Shown in pieces: positions 9,444 to 19,104 of a DNA stretch of 64,000 nt (position 1 is the stretch's first letter; the number at the start of each line of letters is the position of its first letter). The stretch is from Aquiflexum sp. TKW24L (GTDB taxonomy: Bacteria; Bacteroidota; Bacteroidia; Cytophagales; Cyclobacteriaceae). The stretch covers positions 1-64,000 of the forward strand of contig NZ_JAMFLG010000022.1 of NCBI RefSeq assembly GCF_023502205.1. Direction: 5' to 3'. The position numbers and the translations under genes are program-made. The notes beneath the pieces are model-generated. The model saw only the letters and a program-made list of their open reading frames with translations. It ran no database searches and was not told the DNA's origin.

Positions 9444-11864
9444 ATGAAATTTATTCTTGTTTGGGTAATTTTATTTGGTTTTCTTTCTGTTCCCGCCTTC
9501 CCGCAATCCTTCCAATCGGGACATGTTTATGACCAAAAAACCAACCAGCCAATCCCTTTTGTAAATATCCAAGTCAAAGGAAAAGAAAGAAAAGGAACGA
9601 TTACCGATGTCAGGGGACTTTTTAGGTGGGATATTTTTGAAGAAAACGATTTACTGCTCATAACCCATGTTGGGTACCATCCTCAGGAAATCTCTGTTCA
9701 AAACCTCAAATCCCGATCGGATATTTTTTTGATGCCGACGACTGTAGAATTGGGTGAAGTCCAAATCCTAGCCGGAGAAAATCCTGCCTTACCCATCATC
9801 CGGAAAGCCATTTCAAACAAAGACCTGAATAATCCAGACCGGCTTGATTCTTATAATTTTACGAGTTATAATAAAATGGTCATGACTTTGGACGGGCTGA
9901 ATGAGGAACCTGAGGTGGACGATACTACGGTGAATTTCCTCAAGGGTGGTCACATTTTTATGACTGAAAGTTTCTCCGAAGTGGTATTCAAAAAGCCTGG
10001 AAAAAGGAACGAAACTGTCAAAGCCTCCAAAATGTCAGGAATAGAAAACCCGCTTGTGGCCATGGCTTCAAGCAGTTTTCAGCCATTTTCATTTTACACA
10101 GACCATATCAAAATCCTTGAAGTTCCTTATGTCAATCCACTCTCCAATGACGGGTTAAGGAAATACGATTACTTCCTCGAAGACAGTATCCAAAATGAAA
10201 TCGGCACTTCTTTCATCATCAGTTACCAACCCAAAGAAGGCAAAGTCTACCAGTTGGGAAAGGGCCTGTTGTCCATCTCCTCTATCCAATATGCTTTGGA
10301 AAATATGGTCATCAAACCCTCCGACCCTGATACAAACCTACTTTTTGAATTGCAACAAAAGAACCGATGGGACGGGAAAAATTGGTTTCCTGAGCAACTG
10401 AACAGCATTTACCTTGCACCTGAAATGGAATTTGAGGGGAAAACTTTTAAGATTACGAACCAGACTTTCCTCTCCGATGTACAAATCAATGAGCTCGACA
10501 GGAGTACGAAGTTCGGGCCGATTGCACTCAACTTTGACATTCAAAATGACCTTTATAATTGGAATGATCTCCGTTTGGATTCACTGACTTCCCGTGAATA
10601 CTTGACTTATGTGAGGTTTGATCAGATGCCTGAGAAAGATAAAAAGCGTCTAAATATGGCTTCAAAAATCTTGACCCTACTGAGTTCGGGAAGAATCCCC
10701 TTAGGTCCGGTTGACTTGATCCCTAACCGAGTGCTTAGGTTCAATCGGTTTGAAAGTGTAGGATTGGGTCTCGGTTTGTCCTCAAATGAAAGGCTTTCAG
10801 ATTTCTTCAGGGTAGAAGGTTATTTCAGGTATGGATTCAGGGACAAAGGCTGGAAATATGGCGCAGGTACAGAATTTAGGCTGGATAAAAAATTCGACTC
10901 CAAGCTTTTGTTTTACTATAGTCAAGATATTTCGGAGCCTGGCAAAACCCTGCTTACAAAGACCAATTCCTTCAGTTCTGCAGGGAATATTTTCAGAAAT
11001 TTTCTTGCTGACCGGATGGATGAAGTCGAGCGCTATTCAGTAGAATTCTCACAAATGCCACTCAAAGGTGTTCGTTTAGGATTATTTGGTTCTGTAGAAA
11101 ATCGGTCAAATGTACTCAATTATGCTACCGCAGTGCCGACCGATGATTTTCCAAAGGTTTTCACCGCAACTGAGACAGGCATCGATTTCCGTTTTGTTGG
11201 AGGAGAAAGTGTATCCCGAATTGGCAACAACCTGATTTCCTGGTCCCTTTCCTACCCTGTCATCAGCCTTCGTGCTTCAAAAGCCATTCCTGATGTATTT
11301 GGGGGAAATGTGGATTTTTGGAATACAGAATTCAAATTCCAGCACCAATGGAGCTCGGGAAATTCTTTGAACCAATTCCATCTGGCTGCTCATCGAGTTT
11401 GGGGAGAAAATCTGCCTATCTCTTACCTCAATTCCGGATACGGCATCAATGCAGGCCGGAGAAATGCCTTGGATTTTGCACTTTCATTTTCAGGTTTTAT
11501 GCAGACCATGTTTTTGTATGAATTTCTCTCAGACCAAAGCATGCATGCAAGCTATTCCCATCAGACAGGGCCTTTGTTCTACAAAAAGGCAGGAAAAGCA
11601 TTCTTTGCCCCACAACTCAGATTTTACCAAAGTTTTGCCATTGGAAGTTTGAGTAATCCTGAGTTTTATGATTTTGTAGATTTCAAAACCATGGAAAAAG
11701 GTTACTTAGAATCGGGTATTGAAGTAAACAACCTCATCAAACAAAAATCAGGATTCCAATACCGGGGATGGGGAGTTGGGGCATTTTACAGATATGGACC
11801 CTATGCCAATCCCACATTCAAAGAAAACCTTACCATCACGCTGTCGATTACTGCATCATTTTGA
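9444..11864 (+). CDS. DUF5686 / carboxypeptidase-like regulatory domain outer-membrane protein
   Basis: This is a large Bacteroidota surface protein of about 806 residues. A signal peptide (MKFILVWVILFGFLSVPAF, cleaved near FPQS) is followed by a CarboxypepD_reg-like beta-sandwich (SGHVYDQKTNQPIPFVNIQV onward) as found at the front of SusC-like and DUF5686 proteins. The rest is the DUF5686 region, ending in alternating beta strands with a terminal Phe (TLSITASF), typical of an outer-membrane barrel. An upstream in-frame start at 9405 would place the signal peptide internally, so ATG 9444 is chosen. The family has no established function; a transport or assembly role is inference. Confidence 0.88.
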   Translation: MKFILVWVILFGFLSVPAFPQSFQSGHVYDQKTNQPIPFVNIQVKGKERKGTITDVRGLFRWDIFEENDLLLITHVGYHPQEISVQNLKSRSDIFLMPTTVELGEVQILAGENPALPIIRKAISNKDLNNPDRLDSYNFTSYNKMVMTLDGLNEEPEVDDTTVNFLKGGHIFMTESFSEVVFKKPGKRNETVKASKMSGIENPLVAMASSSFQPFSFYTDHIKILEVPYVNPLSNDGLRKYDYFLEDSIQNEIGTSFIISYQPKEGKVYQLGKGLLSISSIQYALENMVIKPSDPDTNLLFELQQKNRWDGKNWFPEQLNSIYLAPEMEFEGKTFKITNQTFLSDVQINELDRSTKFGPIALNFDIQNDLYNWNDLRLDSLTSREYLTYVRFDQMPEKDKKRLNMASKILTLLSSGRIPLGPVDLIPNRVLRFNRFESVGLGLGLSSNERLSDFFRVEGYFRYGFRDKGWKYGAGTEFRLDKKFDSKLLFYYSQDISEPGKTLLTKTNSFSSAGNIFRNFLADRMDEVERYSVEFSQMPLKGVRLGLFGSVENRSNVLNYATAVPTDDFPKVFTATETGIDFRFVGGESVSRIGNNLISWSLSYPVISLRASKAIPDVFGGNVDFWNTEFKFQHQWSSGNSLNQFHLAAHRVWGENLPISYLNSGYGINAGRRNALDFALSFSGFMQTMFLYEFLSDQSMHASYSHQTGPLFYKKAGKAFFAPQLRFYQSFAIGSLSNPEFYDFVDFKTMEKGYLESGIEVNNLIKQKSGFQYRGWGVGAFYRYGPYANPTFKENLTITLSITASF

Positions 11865-12257
11865 TGTGAAAAATTACAAAAATCCATAAAGATTTGATTA
11901 CGATCTATGTGTTCTAATTGAACTATGTGGTAATTTTTACATTACGATCGTTGGAAGAATTAAGGGATAAAAGGATTTGAAGAATCTGATTTTTGAGGTT
12001 TTTTACTTTACCATATAGACACATAGTGCACATAGCTTTTAAAGGAAATCAAAAAGGATTTGATCAAGATCTATGTGTTCTATATGAACTATGTGGTAAA
12101 TATTTCTTTACGATCGTTGTAAGGATTAAGGGATAAAAGGATTTGATCAAGAACTATGTGTTCTATATGAACTATATGGTAAATTTCAAGTGGCAAATTT
12201 TTCCTAAGAATGTTATTGCGTTATCGGCAAAGAAGCAGAACCATAAAAACCATTTAA
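11865..12257. other. Gene-free spacer with a repeat cluster
   Basis: This stretch lies between two convergent genes (the DUF5686 gene and the DUF4407 gene) and carries no coding frame. Most of it is taken up by the repeat cluster described at 11891-12185. I see no clear T-tailed terminator for either gene. Confidence 0.6.
11891..12185. repeat. Cluster of imperfect repeats with one inverted copy
   Basis: The word CTATGTGTTCTATATGAACT followed by ATGTGGTAAA occurs three times in direct orientation (about 11904-11935, 12070-12101, 12153-12184) with small changes, and once inverted in a more divergent form (about 12008-12035). A second word, TTACGATCGTTG plus a GGGATAAAAGGATTTGA tail, occurs twice between the copies. 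The core GTTCTATATGAAC is nearly palindromic. Units are spaced irregularly, unlike CRISPR. Confidence 0.75.
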
Positions 12258-13289
12258 TCAAGCCCCCACCCCATTTGCAGTCCTGAAAACCTGAATATTC
12301 TGCTCGCTTTTTTCCCGGGTCTTGACAGTTTGTTCGTTGGAATATACCTGAACCCTCATCTCTGCCAAATCTATCAATTCATCATAAGGCCCTCTTGGAG
12401 AGATCAATTTGACAAAAATCGGAGCGGTCTCTACTGCTACAAAAAGTAACATGATCATGATATTGGCCCAAAACATCGCATTGCTTTCTTTTGTCAAAAT
12501 CTCCAAGGCATCCAACCTTGCCGCCAACCCGTCAAATCCGTCAATGTTGGGTTGGATCTTATCAAACTCTGCTTGCCGCAAAGCAGTCAATTTTCTGATT
12601 TCAGAATCAAGTGTATCGATCCGTACCTGATTGCTGGCGCGAAGCGCTTCTAGATCCTTTTGGGCAACATCAAGTTGCTGCTCTTTTTTCTTTGCATTGC
12701 TTCCCAATCCGACAATACCGCTCGTTCCGTCGGTTTTGGTACCGAAGCGCTCATAGTCATATTCCTGTTGGACTTTGTCTCTGAAAGCTGTCGCAGCAAC
12801 AACTTCGGATTTCAAGCTATCTTTTTTGGCTTCCAATCCATTGATTTCAGAAAATCCCGCTTTCAAGGCTTCTTTGCTTTGGGCAATCATTACCGTCTTT
12901 TTCTCATCTAGTTTTCTGTTGATTTCCCTTTCAAAAATCTTAAGCTCCAAAGGTCTTGAGATCACTATGGCCAAAAGCACGGCAAAAACCAATCTAGGTA
13001 TCGCCATTTTCCATTCCGCCCAGGCATTGTTGCGCTTCCGCATACTTGCCACGATAAACCTGTCAAGATTGAAAATCATCAAGCCCCAAACCAATCCAAA
13101 ACCAATGGCATACCAAGGTGATTCGAAAACAGTAAATAGCGCATATCCGGCAGAAATTGCTGCCAAAAGTCCTGTAAAAAAAACCGTCCCGCCGATGCCG
13201 ACATATTTGTGGGTTTCGGTGGGCGTTTTGGTCAAAAGGGGCGCATAAGCACCTGAACAGAACCAAAAGAATTTGGTGATTTTATTCAT
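12258..13289 (-). CDS. DUF4407 family membrane protein
   Basis: This 343-residue protein matches DUF4407. It has a short N-terminal tail (FFWFCSGAYAPLL), two membrane helices around residues 30-75 with the conserved GLMIFNLDRFIV, and a third near 95-110. A long charged coiled coil follows (about 115-240, rich in Lys, Glu and Gln), then a final helix (NIMIMLLFVAVETAPIFVKL) and a short cytoplasmic end. The family is widespread in Bacteroidota and Actinobacteria with no established function. It stands alone, convergent with the gene before it and divergent from the gene after it. Confidence 0.85.
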   Translation of the reverse strand: MNKITKFFWFCSGAYAPLLTKTPTETHKYVGIGGTVFFTGLLAAISAGYALFTVFESPWYAIGFGLVWGLMIFNLDRFIVASMRKRNNAWAEWKMAIPRLVFAVLLAIVISRPLELKIFEREINRKLDEKKTVMIAQSKEALKAGFSEINGLEAKKDSLKSEVVAATAFRDKVQQEYDYERFGTKTDGTSGIVGLGSNAKKKEQQLDVAQKDLEALRASNQVRIDTLDSEIRKLTALRQAEFDKIQPNIDGFDGLAARLDALEILTKESNAMFWANIMIMLLFVAVETAPIFVKLISPRGPYDELIDLAEMRVQVYSNEQTVKTREKSEQNIQVFRTANGVGA

Positions 13290-13577
13290 AATCGGAATGG
13301 ATTGTTTGGAATATGTAGATGCCTACAAAAAACGAACTAGATAGAACGAAAGTATAGCGATAATTACAACTATTCACGGAATTGGGACAGAAACACCAGA
13401 TTCAGGTGTAGAAAGATATTTTCCTCCTCGGATATGCTGAGGAACTAAGTCTGAGACGAGAAAAATTCAGTGTTCAGATTTGAGATAAAACCATAAAATG
13501 TTCGCTTTCTGTTCGGATTTGGCACATCGAGAGATTAAGCCTACATTGATTGAGGGTTATTGGGTTAAGGGTTATTT

Positions 13578-13600
13578 GGTTAATTGGTTAATTGGTTAAC
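13578..13600. repeat. Tandem GGTTAATT repeat
   Basis: Two full copies and a truncated third copy of the 8-bp unit GGTTAATT stand in tandem, preceded by related GGGTTA words from about 13553. Confidence 0.75.
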
Positions 13601-13667
13601 TGTTATCCAAGCCAATCCCTGAACAAAGACCAAGAACTTTACTTTGGATTCTAATCTTATTTCTTGG

Positions 13668-13768
13668 TACTTTGTTCTTAGTACAAAGTTCTTGCTACTC
13701 GCCATTCGTCTCGCTTCTCGCTTCTGTCTCAAATCTCACGTCTTGTATCTCACGTCTCACATCTCAAA
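13668..13768. repeat. Degenerate word repeats (TCTCGCTTC, ATCTCACGTC)
   Basis: The segment reads as successive variants of short words: TTGGTACTTTGTTCTTAGTAC, then TCTCGCTTCTCGCTTCT, then three variants of ATCTCACGTC. The same words recur at 6081-6118 (reverse complement), 18121-18176 and 30847-30887. It ends just before the thiamine-binding protein start, so it lies in that gene's leader. Confidence 0.75.
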
Positions 13769-13772
13769 AAAA

Positions 13773-14075
13773 ATGTCCAAATCCATCAACCTCGGAATTC
13801 AGATCGTCCCAAAAAGCAAAACGCTTGACAGCTATGCCTTGGTAGACAAAGCCATTGACGTCATCCAAAAATCAGGAGTCAAATATGAGGTCACTCCATT
13901 TGAAACAGTCATGGAAGGTCCGCAAGACAAGCTTATGGCGGTTGCTCTGCAGGCGCAAGAAGCGGTATTAGAAGCCGGTGCGGATGAGGTTTTGGTATAT
14001 TACCGGATGCAAATCAGGAAGGGAGATGATGTGACTATGGAAGAAAAAACCTCTAAATTCAAGATCAATCCCTGA
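13773..14075 (+). CDS. MTH1187/YkoF-type thiamine-binding protein
   Basis: This 100-residue protein belongs to the Thiamine_BP (MTH1187/DUF77) family of small ferredoxin-like folds. Visible marks are the N-terminal strand INLGIQIVPK, the ALVDKAIDVIQKSGVKYEVTPFETVMEG stretch with the conserved ETVMEG, and the later GADEVLVYYRM strand. YkoF relatives bind thiamine or its pyrimidine moiety; binding here is by family only. The open frame extends to 13644, but that portion is word-repeat DNA, so ATG 13773 is the start. It stands alone. Confidence 0.85.
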   Translation: MSKSINLGIQIVPKSKTLDSYALVDKAIDVIQKSGVKYEVTPFETVMEGPQDKLMAVALQAQEAVLEAGADEVLVYYRMQIRKGDDVTMEEKTSKFKINP

Positions 14076-14342
14076 TCGTCATTTTTTAGGCCTTAGGTTT
14101 TCCAGTTATCATGTGCTATGCCTGTTGCAATTGTTTAGATAACTCTTAGGTTGGATTTAATAGTTTAATTTTTATAAATGTCATAATTGACTGAAAAAAT
14201 AATATTTTTATCATTCTGGCTTAGTTTCTGATATCCAAATAAAGATCATTAGAGATCGCTAACCTTATAAATTCGGGTTTTCTTCCGAACCGATTATACT
14301 ATTTGTTTCAATGATTTCTTATATTATGTCAAATAACCTTAG

Positions 14343-15512
14343 ATGATTATGAAGAGACTCTTTACTTATTTTATACTGCTTAATTTCATTTCTTTTTATT
14401 CTCATGCCCAGATTACAACTGTCAATTATGACATCGTCAGCAATGAGATCAACGGAAATACACCTTTGCCTTCGGAGGATGTTTTTTTCATCAAAGGTGT
14501 TTTGCCCAAAAATATTGAACTCGTCCAAGTGGGAGTCAAGCGGGGTAGCAGATCTAGCAATATCCAAGAAGTCTATTTTTGGAAAAAACCTTTTGATTTC
14601 GAAATTTCTCAGTTCGAATTGTTTGTTTCCGAGCCTCTGAGGGCCAATGAAAGGTATACACTTGAATTCCAGTTTTTTTCCAGGGCAAAAAGTGCGCAAA
14701 TCGAAGAGGTCCAAAATGCGATCAACAAAAATCTGGAATCCTACATCCGGGCCAACTTAGAAGTTACCTCAGGAGGCATCAAGGTGAACCATTCCAACCA
14801 AGTCATGATGACTCAGATGGATAAAATTGTCGCTGACGCCTTGGAAGATTACCGAAATTATTTAGGAAGGGACTTCAAAGGTTTTAGCGAAATATTCAGA
14901 CAGAAATTAGAACAAAAAGATCGACTGAAATTGAGAAGAGCCAGATTCAATATTTTAGGTAAAAACAAAGGTGACAATGACAAGGCGGTCTATGCCAGCC
15001 AATACATAGAAGAATTGATAGCATTGGCACAAAATGAGTCCAATCAGTTTGTGGGAAACAACCTCTTGTCGCTCGTAGAAATCAGTTTGATCGACAAATA
15101 TCCTACTGAAAAGAAACCCACTACCCTACCCTTAAACTTTGGCTATGCCACAATTCCCTTCAAAAGATCTTTATCAGACACAGAGTACCTTCATGGATTC
15201 TATGCAGGGGTTTCATTGCCATTGGGGAACAGAACTTTTACAAAATTCTTAGGAAATACCTCCTTTTCGACAGGGGTGTTTCTCCAAAATTTTGAAACCC
15301 AAGGAGGCGACAAAATCTCAGGTCAGTATATAGGTTTGCCGATTTACGCGGGTCTGGGATACAAATTCTTTAGAATCATGAGATTCAATGTCGGAGCGGT
15401 CCTCGTCAATCAGGAAGAACTGAATACAGGAATCAGCCATGACTATGTTCAGTTTTTCACCGGAATTAGTCTGGAATTAAACCTTTGGATGGGACTTAAT
15501 AACAAGAGGTAA
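14343..15512 (+). CDS. Uncharacterised secreted protein, partner of OmpA-family protein
   Basis: I do not recognise a named family for this 389-residue protein. A signal peptide is clear (KRLFTYFILLNFISFYSHA, cleaved before QITTV). A second ATG at 14349 would give an equally good start. Residues 25-120 look beta-rich, the middle (about 120-250) is helical and charged with many Lys and Gln, and the last 130 residues show alternating strands with GFYAGVSLPLG, GLPIYAGLGYKF and FFTGISLELNL, like a small outer-membrane barrel. The next gene, an OmpA-family protein, begins 2 bp after the stop, so the two are probably one operon and may form one envelope complex (inference). Confidence 0.75.
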   Translation: MIMKRLFTYFILLNFISFYSHAQITTVNYDIVSNEINGNTPLPSEDVFFIKGVLPKNIELVQVGVKRGSRSSNIQEVYFWKKPFDFEISQFELFVSEPLRANERYTLEFQFFSRAKSAQIEEVQNAINKNLESYIRANLEVTSGGIKVNHSNQVMMTQMDKIVADALEDYRNYLGRDFKGFSEIFRQKLEQKDRLKLRRARFNILGKNKGDNDKAVYASQYIEELIALAQNESNQFVGNNLLSLVEISLIDKYPTEKKPTTLPLNFGYATIPFKRSLSDTEYLHGFYAGVSLPLGNRTFTKFLGNTSFSTGVFLQNFETQGGDKISGQYIGLPIYAGLGYKFFRIMRFNVGAVLVNQEELNTGISHDYVQFFTGISLELNLWMGLNNKR

Positions 15513-15514
15513 CC

Positions 15515-17911
15515 ATGAAAATCAGAACTTTAACTTTGATTCTCACTTTCTTTTGCCTTTACTCCACCACGTATTCACAACAAAAGGAATATAAATGGAG
15601 AATCGGCGCAAGTGGAGGGTATACCAATTATTACGGAGACCTGACGCCTTATAGGTTAGATGGACTATACAATTGGGAAGCTAACAGGCACTTGTTTTAT
15701 TACAACGATAATTATGCTGCCAAACCCTCCTACAAGATCTATTTGGAAAAACAACTCAGCACCACGATTGGGCTAATGCTTAATTATGGAAATTACCATT
15801 TTGGCATGAGTGACCGATACGTCCAACGTGACGGCGAATTATATACTGACAATCCTAATTTTACCAGAGGTCTGAATTTCCAAAACCACACCCGTGACCT
15901 TGGTCTATCATTGGTCTTCAAGACAGACAATGACAAGTTTCTATCTTCGAGTTCACTGATTGCACCTTATTTTACTGTAGGACTTGGTTATATCCGCTTT
16001 GATGTCAAAGGAGATCTTTTGGACGGCGATGGGCAACGTTATGACCAAAACTTACCGGGAATTATTCATGATGGAATTTATGAAACAAATCTTCCAGACT
16101 GGAACACCGAATTGGTAAATGGGTATGACCAGGATTCTTGGTATGCCAATTTTGGGTTGGGCTTCAGAGTCCGATTGGGATCCCGTGTAGAATTCTTTGC
16201 ACAGAGTGATTTCTTGCACACTTTCACTAACTTTTTGGATGATGCAAGTGGCAGATACAGGATGGAGTATGACAATGATTTCCAGGCTTATGCTGCCAAA
16301 CCGGGAACCAATGTCATTGATCCGAATAGTCCTTATCGTGGTCATCCTGATGAAGCAAAAGATTGGATTATCTATCATGGGATAGGATTGAAATTCAATT
16401 TTGGAGCAAGCAAAAAAACTTTTACCGCGCCCCGTCTGAGCTCCTATAATCCTAACAATTCGGTAAGCTTAAAAGAAGCCCTAAAATCCAATCAAGACTA
16501 TCAAGACTCTTTGTTGAATAGGAAAAGTGGAGTTACCAACAATTTTTTCTATACAGTTCAATTGATTGAAACAAAAAGACTAGACAGCTTGGCCTATGCG
16601 ACAAAAATCCTTGGCTTTGAACAGGAAATCCAAAAAAGGGAAACTCGGATTCTGGAATCACAAACAGCTGAAAGGAGACTTTTGGGTATTTCCGGCACCT
16701 TTGACAGTCAATACGACAGCCTCGAAAAAGAAAACAGACTTGACCCAAGAGAAAAACAGGATTTGTTGCAAGCTTCACAAAAAGCAAGATTTGATATCCG
16801 ATACAGCATAGATAGTCTGAACCGCAGGCAACAGGAGCTTTTATCAGAAATAGATTCAATTGCAAATCTTAAAAGAAATTTACCCTTAGAGCAGCGGGTA
16901 TTGGTATTCCCTGACCCGGATAGCCTTTTTCAAAAGCAAGTGATGGTATCAGATTCTATTGTCCAAAGCAATACAAGGACCTTTGCAGCAGCGGAGCAGG
17001 AATCTACGAAATCTTTTCAGGCAGAAAAAATAGAGTCCGACCAAGCAGAAAGTGCACCAACAGCCATGGCAGCAGCTCCGCCGGTAAGGCAATCAAATGA
17101 AAGGATGACTCAGGTGGAACAGGAAAACCAATACCTGAAATCCGAGCGGGACAGAATATTGAGAGAATATAATGATTACCTCAAATCCGGTAAACCCAAA
17201 AGGGAAAAACCTAGGTACATCGAAAATACCAGGACAATCCAAAGAGAAAACACCAATACAGTCTACCGAGATGAACCACAACGACGCAGGCGCTGGTGGT
17301 GGCCTTTTGCAGCAGCAGGAGGAGTCGCCACGGCGATAGCATTATCGGACAATGATGAGGGTGACAATCAGAATACTCCTATTGATTCAGCAGCCATTGT
17401 TCAGGAATTTTTGGGAAGAGAAGATATGATTTTTGCTGTTTCATCTGCCTTGTTGGGAGTTGACCTTCGGAATAATGTTAAACAAGAAAAGTCATTGCTA
17501 GAGGTTCCAGAAACATTGTTGGCGGTTGAAACCATCACAGACACCGTCTATGTGGACAATAAAGCTGTTACCAATCTTATTAAATCCAAAGAAATCCTTT
17601 ATTTTAAATTGAACCAAAAGGTTCCTGATGCGGAAGAAACAGCCAAACTTGCAGAGCTAGCGGGATTTATCAAAGAAAATGAAGAATACCGGTTGTTGAT
17701 TACTGGATTTGCAGACAATACAGGTAATGTGAATTTTAACCTCAAGCTTGCAGAACAACGAATGAATTCAGTTGCGGAATTATTGAGAAGTGAATTTGGA
17801 TTGGCAGAAGATCAACTTAGACTAGAGTCCGGTGGGCAAGTTATCCGCGGAAACCGTCAGGCAGCCAATGACCTGGATAGAAGGGTGGAAGTCAGGACGG
17901 AGAGGAGGTAG
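15515..17911 (+). CDS. OmpA-family outer-membrane protein with N-terminal barrel
   Basis: This 798-residue protein has a signal peptide (LTLILTFFCLYSTTYS, cleaved before QQKEY). A beta-rich region (about 20-305) resembles the DUF6089-type barrels of Bacteroidota. A long charged, coiled-coil-prone middle (about 340-590) follows. The C-terminal OmpA-like domain (about 690-798) carries GFADNTGN, the LAEQRMNSV helix and DLDRRVEV, the residues that contact peptidoglycan in this fold. Between middle and OmpA domain is an odd segment with four Arg, three Trp and then a hydrophobic stretch (RRRRWWWPFAAAGGVATAIA). It probably ties the outer membrane to peptidoglycan. Confidence 0.85.
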   Translation: MKIRTLTLILTFFCLYSTTYSQQKEYKWRIGASGGYTNYYGDLTPYRLDGLYNWEANRHLFYYNDNYAAKPSYKIYLEKQLSTTIGLMLNYGNYHFGMSDRYVQRDGELYTDNPNFTRGLNFQNHTRDLGLSLVFKTDNDKFLSSSSLIAPYFTVGLGYIRFDVKGDLLDGDGQRYDQNLPGIIHDGIYETNLPDWNTELVNGYDQDSWYANFGLGFRVRLGSRVEFFAQSDFLHTFTNFLDDASGRYRMEYDNDFQAYAAKPGTNVIDPNSPYRGHPDEAKDWIIYHGIGLKFNFGASKKTFTAPRLSSYNPNNSVSLKEALKSNQDYQDSLLNRKSGVTNNFFYTVQLIETKRLDSLAYATKILGFEQEIQKRETRILESQTAERRLLGISGTFDSQYDSLEKENRLDPREKQDLLQASQKARFDIRYSIDSLNRRQQELLSEIDSIANLKRNLPLEQRVLVFPDPDSLFQKQVMVSDSIVQSNTRTFAAAEQESTKSFQAEKIESDQAESAPTAMAAAPPVRQSNERMTQVEQENQYLKSERDRILREYNDYLKSGKPKREKPRYIENTRTIQRENTNTVYRDEPQRRRRWWWPFAAAGGVATAIALSDNDEGDNQNTPIDSAAIVQEFLGREDMIFAVSSALLGVDLRNNVKQEKSLLEVPETLLAVETITDTVYVDNKAVTNLIKSKEILYFKLNQKVPDAEETAKLAELAGFIKENEEYRLLITGFADNTGNVNFNLKLAEQRMNSVAELLRSEFGLAEDQLRLESGGQVIRGNRQAANDLDRRVEVRTERR

Positions 17912-17914
17912 GGG

Positions 17915-18176
17915 TTAATTGTTTATTTGCTTAATTGTTGTATTGGTTGTAGTTGTTGTAATTGTTGTCTGATGAGGGGTGTCAGGTTGTCGTTAAAAAT
18001 GCTAAAACTGCCAACTAGGAATGTTCCACTTCGACTGCCCACTGAGACTACAAACTGCAACTGCCTTCTGCAAACTGAATTCTGCAACTGCCTACTGAGA
18101 TTGCTTACTGCAAACTAGGTCTTGGTACTTCGTACTTTGTTCAATTCTCGCAACCCGCTTCTCGTTTCTCGCTTCT
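17915..18176. repeat. Spacer made of degenerate short-word repeats
   Basis: Most of the convergent gap between the OmpA-family gene and glutaminase is simple-word DNA. It begins with TTGTTGTA-type words (17919-17968), continues with CTGCAAACTG and CTGCAACTGCC words (about 18033-18118), and ends with TCTCGCTTC words (about 18148-18176). The last words run into the 3' end of glsA. The same TCTCGCTTC word appears at two other spacers in this window. Confidence 0.75.
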
Positions 18177-19104
18177 AACTCTTTCTTTCTTCAAAAAGCG
18201 AATACTTTAACTTTTCCCTCAACATCTGTAGAGCCTTGACTCCTTTTGGGGAATTTCCTTTTTCGCTGAGTGGTGGACTCCAAACTGCAACCGTAAATTT
18301 GTTGGGCATGACTGCTACTGTCCCTCCACCAACACCGCTTTTGCCCGGCAAACCTACACGGAAAGCAAACTCTCCCGATTCGTCATAAAATCCACAGGTC
18401 AGCATCAGCGCATTAACCCTTTGAGTATCGATTGGGCTGAGGATTTCTCTTTTTGCAAAAATGGAATATCCCCGATTGGCCAAAAATGAAAATGACCTTG
18501 CCAAGTCCACACAGCACAATTCAATGGCGCATTGCCCACAATAGGTTCGGATGACATCCTGAATGTCATTTTCAAAATTGTCATATGCCTTTAGAAAATA
18601 GGCCAAAGCTGTATTTCGCTCTGAATGGGCAATCTCCGAATTCATCACAGATTCATCGATCCGGACGCATGTTCTTCCCACGATGTCGTTGATAAAACCA
18701 TGAATTTCTTCCAATGGCTTTTTGTGAATGGTTGTCAGCGCATCAGTAATTACCAATGCCCCGGCATTGATAAAGGGGTTTCTCGGGATTCCTTTTTCAA
18801 ATTCCAGCTGGGCAATCGAGTTGAACGGATTGCCGCTTGGCTCGACGTTGACCCTGGACCAAAGTTTGCTTTTGAAGACATGCGCCACCATCGTCAAGGT
18901 CAACACTTTGGAAATACTCTGTATAGAAAATGGAACTTCAAAATCTCCGGCACCATACACTTTTCCATCCAGATCCACCAAAGCAATCCCAAAATTATCC
19001 GGATCGACTTTTGCTAATTCAGGGATATAGTCGGCAACTTTTCCTCCAAGATCCTGGGGTTTTAATTCATTATAGATATCGTCAATGATTGATTGGTAGT
19101 TCAT
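18175..19104 (-). CDS. glsA: Glutaminase A
   Basis: This 309-residue cytoplasmic enzyme converts glutamine to glutamate and ammonia. It belongs to the serine-dependent beta-lactamase-like glutaminase family. The catalytic pair S63 and K66 sits in FSIQSISKVL, and family segments NPFINAGALV, the conserved Tyr/Asn region, and GLPGKSGVGGG near the C-terminus are all present. Length matches E. coli YbaS and YneH. The gene is single, convergent with the OmpA-family gene, with word repeats right after its stop. Assignment is firm. Confidence 0.96.
   Translation of the reverse strand: MNYQSIIDDIYNELKPQDLGGKVADYIPELAKVDPDNFGIALVDLDGKVYGAGDFEVPFSIQSISKVLTLTMVAHVFKSKLWSRVNVEPSGNPFNSIAQLEFEKGIPRNPFINAGALVITDALTTIHKKPLEEIHGFINDIVGRTCVRIDESVMNSEIAHSERNTALAYFLKAYDNFENDIQDVIRTYCGQCAIELCCVDLARSFSFLANRGYSIFAKREILSPIDTQRVNALMLTCGFYDESGEFAFRVGLPGKSGVGGGTVAVMPNKFTVAVWSPPLSEKGNSPKGVKALQMLREKLKYSLFEERKS

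Larger units (their letters stand above)
13290..13772. other. Gene-free spacer with several word repeats
   Basis: This stretch lies between the divergent DUF4407 gene and the thiamine-binding protein gene. It contains a GGTTAATT triplet repeat and a run of TCTCGCTTC and ATCTCACGTC words. I consider it non-coding even though a frame runs through its last 130 bases into the next gene. Confidence 0.6.

Noticed and set aside
11891-12185. Possible CRISPR array
   Set aside because: Repeat copies differ from each other, one is inverted, spacing is irregular and no cas genes are present.
13644-13772. N-terminal extension of the thiamine-binding protein
   Set aside because: This part is word-repeat DNA (TCTCGCTTC type) and the family fold begins at the ATG at 13773.
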